This document shows positions 12,051 through 14,058 of a DNA stretch of 14,058 nucleotides, piece by piece. The DNA is from Solirubrobacterales bacterium (lineage in GTDB: Bacteria; Actinomycetota; Thermoleophilia; Solirubrobacterales; Solirubrobacteraceae). The stretch lies in NCBI GenBank assembly GCA_025964065.1, contig JAOPZO010000202.1, forward strand, positions 1 to 14,058, read 5' to 3'. The position numbers were made by a program, and so were the translations under genes. Each line of letters opens with the position of its first letter. Within the stretch, counting starts at the first letter, position 1. The notes under the pieces are model-generated. The model made no database searches and was not told where the DNA came from. It saw only the letters and a list, made by a program, of their open reading frames with translations.

Positions 12051-12482
12051 CTAGTGGTGGTACGGCTCCCCCGCGAGGATCTTGTGCCCGCGGTAGAGCT
12101 GCTCCAGGAGCACGACCCGGGCGAGCTGGTGCGGGAGCGTCATGGGCCCCAGCGAGAAGCGGTGCTCGGCCTGCGGGAGCTCCTCCCGGCCGAACGCGCC
12201 GCCCAGGACGAAGCAGAGGTCGCGGCCCGAGCGGCGGCGCTCCTCGAGGAAGGCGGCGAACACCTCCGAGCTGAACGACTGCCCGCTCGAGTGCAGGAGG
12301 GAGACGAACGGGCCGGGGCCGCCGCCCGCGGGTCCCGACGGGATCCGGCCCGGCACCTGGGCGTCGTCGCGCACCTCGACGAGCTCCAGGCGGGCGTACC
12401 GGCTCAGGAGCTTCGCGTAGTGCTGGACGTCGTCGGCGTAGGGCGGGCGCAACCGGCCGACCGAGAGGACGATCAGGCGCAT
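12051..12482 (-). CDS. rlmH: RlmH, 23S rRNA pseudouridine-1915 N3-methyltransferase
   Basis: 143 residues, slightly shorter than the E. coli protein (155). A SPOUT-class methyltransferase acting on the 70S ribosome at helix 69. The SAM-binding knot residues are visible: FVLGGAFGRE (91-100), then FSLGPMTLPHQLARVVLLEQ (109-128) and the invariant C-terminus ending in YHH (141-143) after YRGHKILAGEP. The N-terminal MRLIVLSVGRL strand fits the family. A short Gly/Pro loop at 46-58 (PSGPAGGGPGP) lies where other members have a helix. The ATG at 12482 sits near a promoter shared with the divergent DUF3467 gene. Confidence 0.94.
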   Translation of the reverse strand: MRLIVLSVGRLRPPYADDVQHYAKLLSRYARLELVEVRDDAQVPGRIPSGPAGGGPGPFVSLLHSSGQSFSSEVFAAFLEERRRSGRDLCFVLGGAFGREELPQAEHRFSLGPMTLPHQLARVVLLEQLYRGHKILAGEPYHH

Positions 12483-12490
12483 CGGCCTGC

Positions 12491-12497
12491 GAGACTA
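12491..12497. promoter_or_regulatory. Candidate bidirectional promoter core for rlmH and the DUF3467 gene
   Basis: The 20-bp gap between the two start codons holds GAGACTA. Forward, GAGACT (12491-12496, matching the nAnnnT core) is followed after 6 bases by ATG 12503. Reverse, TAGTCT (12497 down to 12492, matching TAnnnT) points to a start near 12485, 3 bases before the rlmH ATG. Both -10 elements would use the same base pairs. No Shine-Dalgarno is possible on either side at normal spacing. Confidence 0.45.
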
Positions 12498-12502
12498 CGC
12501 CC

Positions 12503-12817
12503 ATGGCCGACGAGCAGCCCGGGCTCCCCGAGCGCCACATCAACATCCACTTCGATCCGTCCGACATGGCGGGCCACTACGCGAACTTCGCGAACGTGAG
12601 CCACTCGGACTACGAGTTCACGGTGACCTTCGCCCGCGTCGACCACGAGGTCGAGGACGAGGAGATCCCCGGGGTCGTCGTGACCCGCCTGAACCTGTCC
12701 GCCAAGTTCATGCGCGAGCTCATCGACGCGATGGAGGACAACTACTCCAAGTGGCAGACGCGCGAGGGCATCAAGAACCTCCCCGAGTTCGGCGAAGGCC
12801 CCGGCCCGGGCAGCTGA
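12503..12817 (+). CDS. DUF3467 domain protein
   Basis: 104 residues. The DUF3467 pattern is clear: YANFANVSHSDYEFTVTFAR (26-45), a variable acidic stretch, VVVTRLNLSAKFMRELIDAM (58-77) and a C-terminal helix with NYSKWQTREG. The family has no known function. It is short, soluble and probably cytoplasmic. The ATG at 12503 is only 20 bases from the divergent rlmH start and no other start in frame is reasonable. It is followed after 16 bases by the metallophosphoesterase gene, suggesting an operon. Confidence 0.85.
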   Translation: MADEQPGLPERHINIHFDPSDMAGHYANFANVSHSDYEFTVTFARVDHEVEDEEIPGVVVTRLNLSAKFMRELIDAMEDNYSKWQTREGIKNLPEFGEGPGPGS

Positions 12818-12833
12818 GCTCCGGCCGTCGCCC

Positions 12834-13565
12834 ATGCGCGTCGCCGTCCTCTCCGACATCCACGGCAACCGGCACGCCCTCGAGGCGGTGCTCGACGAGG
12901 TCGCCACGTCCGGGGCCACCGACGTGTGGTGCCTCGGCGACGTCGTGGGCTACGGCGCGGACCCCGACCCGTGCGTCGCGCTCGTGGCCGACCGGGCGGC
13001 GCTCTGCCTCGCCGGCAACCACGACCTCGCGGTGACGGGCGACCTGCCGCTCGACGACTTCTCGCGCGGCGCTGCCCTCGCGGCCCGCTGGACGCAGGAG
13101 GTCATCGCGCCCGAGAGCCTCGACTTCCTCGGGAGCCTCACGACCCACGGCGCAGCCGGCCCGATCGGCCTCTACCACGGCAGCCCCCGTGATCCCGTCT
13201 GGGAGTACGTGACGAACGCGCTGCTCGCCGAGCTCTGCTTCGACGTGCTCACACAGCGCGTCGCACTTGTCGGGCACTCGCACATCGCGCTGAGCTTCGT
13301 CCGCACCGAGGGCCACCCAGCCACAGGGGAGAAGCGCCGCGCGGGCGACCACATGGACCTCGCCGAGGGCGAGTGGCTCCTGAACCCCGGCTCGGTCGGG
13401 CAGCCCCGCGACGGGGACCCGCGCGCCGCGTGGCTCCTGCTCGACACGGACGCCTGGCGCGCCGAGTGGAAGCGCACCGCCTACGACATCGCGGGCGCCG
13501 CGGCGGCGATCCGCCACGCGCGGCTCCCCGAGTCGCTCGCCCAGCGGCTGGAGAACGGCAAGTGA
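12834..13565 (+). CDS. Metallophosphoesterase family protein
   Basis: 243 residues, calcineurin-like phosphoesterase fold (PF12850 type, YfcE-like). The dinuclear metal motifs are in order: SDIHGN (D8, H10), LGDVVGYG (D36), GNHD (N62, H63), YHGS (H115) and GHSH (H148, H150), then NPGSVGQPRDGDPRAAWLLLD typical of this subgroup. It would hydrolyse a phosphomonoester or phosphodiester in the cytoplasm; the natural substrate is unknown. It has no signal peptide. The ATG at 12834 begins at the first strand (MRVAVLSDIHGN), as in relatives. The stop overlaps the next gene as GTGA, so a shared transcript with the lipoprotein is likely. Confidence 0.9.
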   Translation: MRVAVLSDIHGNRHALEAVLDEVATSGATDVWCLGDVVGYGADPDPCVALVADRAALCLAGNHDLAVTGDLPLDDFSRGAALAARWTQEVIAPESLDFLGSLTTHGAAGPIGLYHGSPRDPVWEYVTNALLAELCFDVLTQRVALVGHSHIALSFVRTEGHPATGEKRRAGDHMDLAEGEWLLNPGSVGQPRDGDPRAAWLLLDTDAWRAEWKRTAYDIAGAAAAIRHARLPESLAQRLENGK

Positions 13566-14058
13566 GGCGCCTCGCCGCCACGAGCGCCGTCGTGCTGGCC
13601 GCGCTGGGGGCGGCCGGGTGCGGGAGCGGCTCGAGCTCGAGCCTGCTCCGCGACACGGAGGCCGCAGGGCTGAAGGAGACGCTCGACGAGATCCGCGACG
13701 CGGTCGAGGCCCGGAACGTCGGGGCCTGCGCCGCGCGGGTGCGGGAGCTCCGCCGGCAGGTCGTCAACCTGAAGCCACCGGTCGATCGCGGGCTGCGCCA
13801 GCGTCTGCGCGAGGAGGTCGACGACAAGCTCATCCCGCAGGTCGCGGACGAGTGCGACGACCCGAAGACCGAGACGCTGCAGACGACGACGACGCCGGCG
13901 CCGACAGGCCCGACGGAGCCCGCACCCGCGCCGGAGCCGGAGCCGGAGCCCGCACCCGAGCCCACGCCGGCCGAGCCGCCCGCCGACACCACCAGCACGG
14001 TCCCGCCGCCGGCCACCGAGGAGCCCGCGCCGACCGCCCCGAACGCACCCATCCAGCC
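13562..14058 (+). CDS. Proline/glutamate-rich lipoprotein (partial)
   Basis: The reading frame from GTG 13562 runs open to the right edge (165 codons visible). The N-terminus is a lipoprotein signal: MRRLAATSAVVLAALGAAGC with Cys20 as the likely lipidated residue, then a Ser-rich linker. Residues about 28-100 are helical, charged, and carry two cysteines (C56, C98) that could form a disulfide outside the cell. From about residue 102 the protein becomes a Pro/Glu/Ala/Thr repeat tract with repeated PEPEP units, like a wall-spanning linker. I recognise no domain; the C-terminal part is outside the window. It overlaps the metallophosphoesterase stop by 4 bases. Confidence 0.75.
   Translation, partial: MRRLAATSAVVLAALGAAGCGSGSSSSLLRDTEAAGLKETLDEIRDAVEARNVGACAARVRELRRQVVNLKPPVDRGLRQRLREEVDDKLIPQVADECDDPKTETLQTTTTPAPTGPTEPAPAPEPEPEPAPEPTPAEPPADTTSTVPPPATEEPAPTAPNAPIQ

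Noticed and set aside
10605..12599. Forward reading frame of 664 codons antisense to argS and rlmH
   Set aside because: Composition is Arg/Glu/Leu/Val-rich with no motifs, as expected opposite high-GC coding sequence; argS and rlmH on the other strand have complete family signatures.
1..14058. CRISPR arrays, insertion sequences and rRNA genes
   Set aside because: No regularly spaced repeats, transposase motifs, terminal inverted repeats or rRNA-like conserved segments were seen on either strand.

Overview
The window is very GC-rich, densely packed DNA. Many genes start with GTG or TTG, stop/start overlaps of 4 bases (ATGA or GTGA) are common, and several genes appear to have leaderless promoters. 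Gene content (DUF6458, DUF3467, an MTH1187-type thiamine-binding protein, a DtxR-type MntR, a CcmH with a non-standard CxxC) suggests an actinobacterium, plausibly a Thermoleophilia/Solirubrobacterales-like lineage. That placement is inferred from style and content, not from a phylogenetic marker.

Layout. 1-892: the tail of a zinc-ribbon protein, a small three-helix membrane protein, and an MTH1187/YkoF-type thiamine-binding protein. 927-1886: a two-domain VOC ring-cleaving dioxygenase behind a 20-bp perfect palindrome that overlaps its promoter. 1926-5407: a manganese homeostasis block. It holds a yybP-ykoY-like (Mn2+) riboswitch candidate, a TerC-family exporter, a DUF6458 protein, a three-hairpin convergent terminator, and a reverse-strand mntR-mntH pair coupled by a GTGA overlap. 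5499-8217: an accessory-looking block with YnfA, a CadD-type transporter, and a reverse-strand operon of a CadC-like ArsR metal sensor, a 60-residue membrane protein, an alpha/beta hydrolase and a signal-peptide fragment that runs into cadD. It ends at tRNA-Gly(CCC) with its own intrinsic terminator (8463-8562).

8632-10426: a thioredoxin-fold TlpA/CcmG protein, CcmH and CcdA, overlapping by 4 bases each; this is a cytochrome c maturation/thiol redox operon. 10431-12482 (reverse): rlmH then argS, convergent with ccdA with only 4 bases between the stop codons. 12503-14058: a DUF3467 protein, a metallophosphoesterase and a proline-rich lipoprotein cut by the window edge. rlmH and the DUF3467 gene diverge from a 20-bp gap whose two -10 elements appear to occupy the same base pairs.

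How parts work together. The manganese block pairs uptake (MntH, repressed by Mn-bound MntR) with efflux (TerC, expected to be induced by Mn through the riboswitch), so one signal would drive opposite responses. The cadC-like operon is the least explained part: a soft-metal sensor appears to control a serine hydrolase and a tiny membrane protein rather than a pump, while a CadD-type transporter faces it from the other strand.
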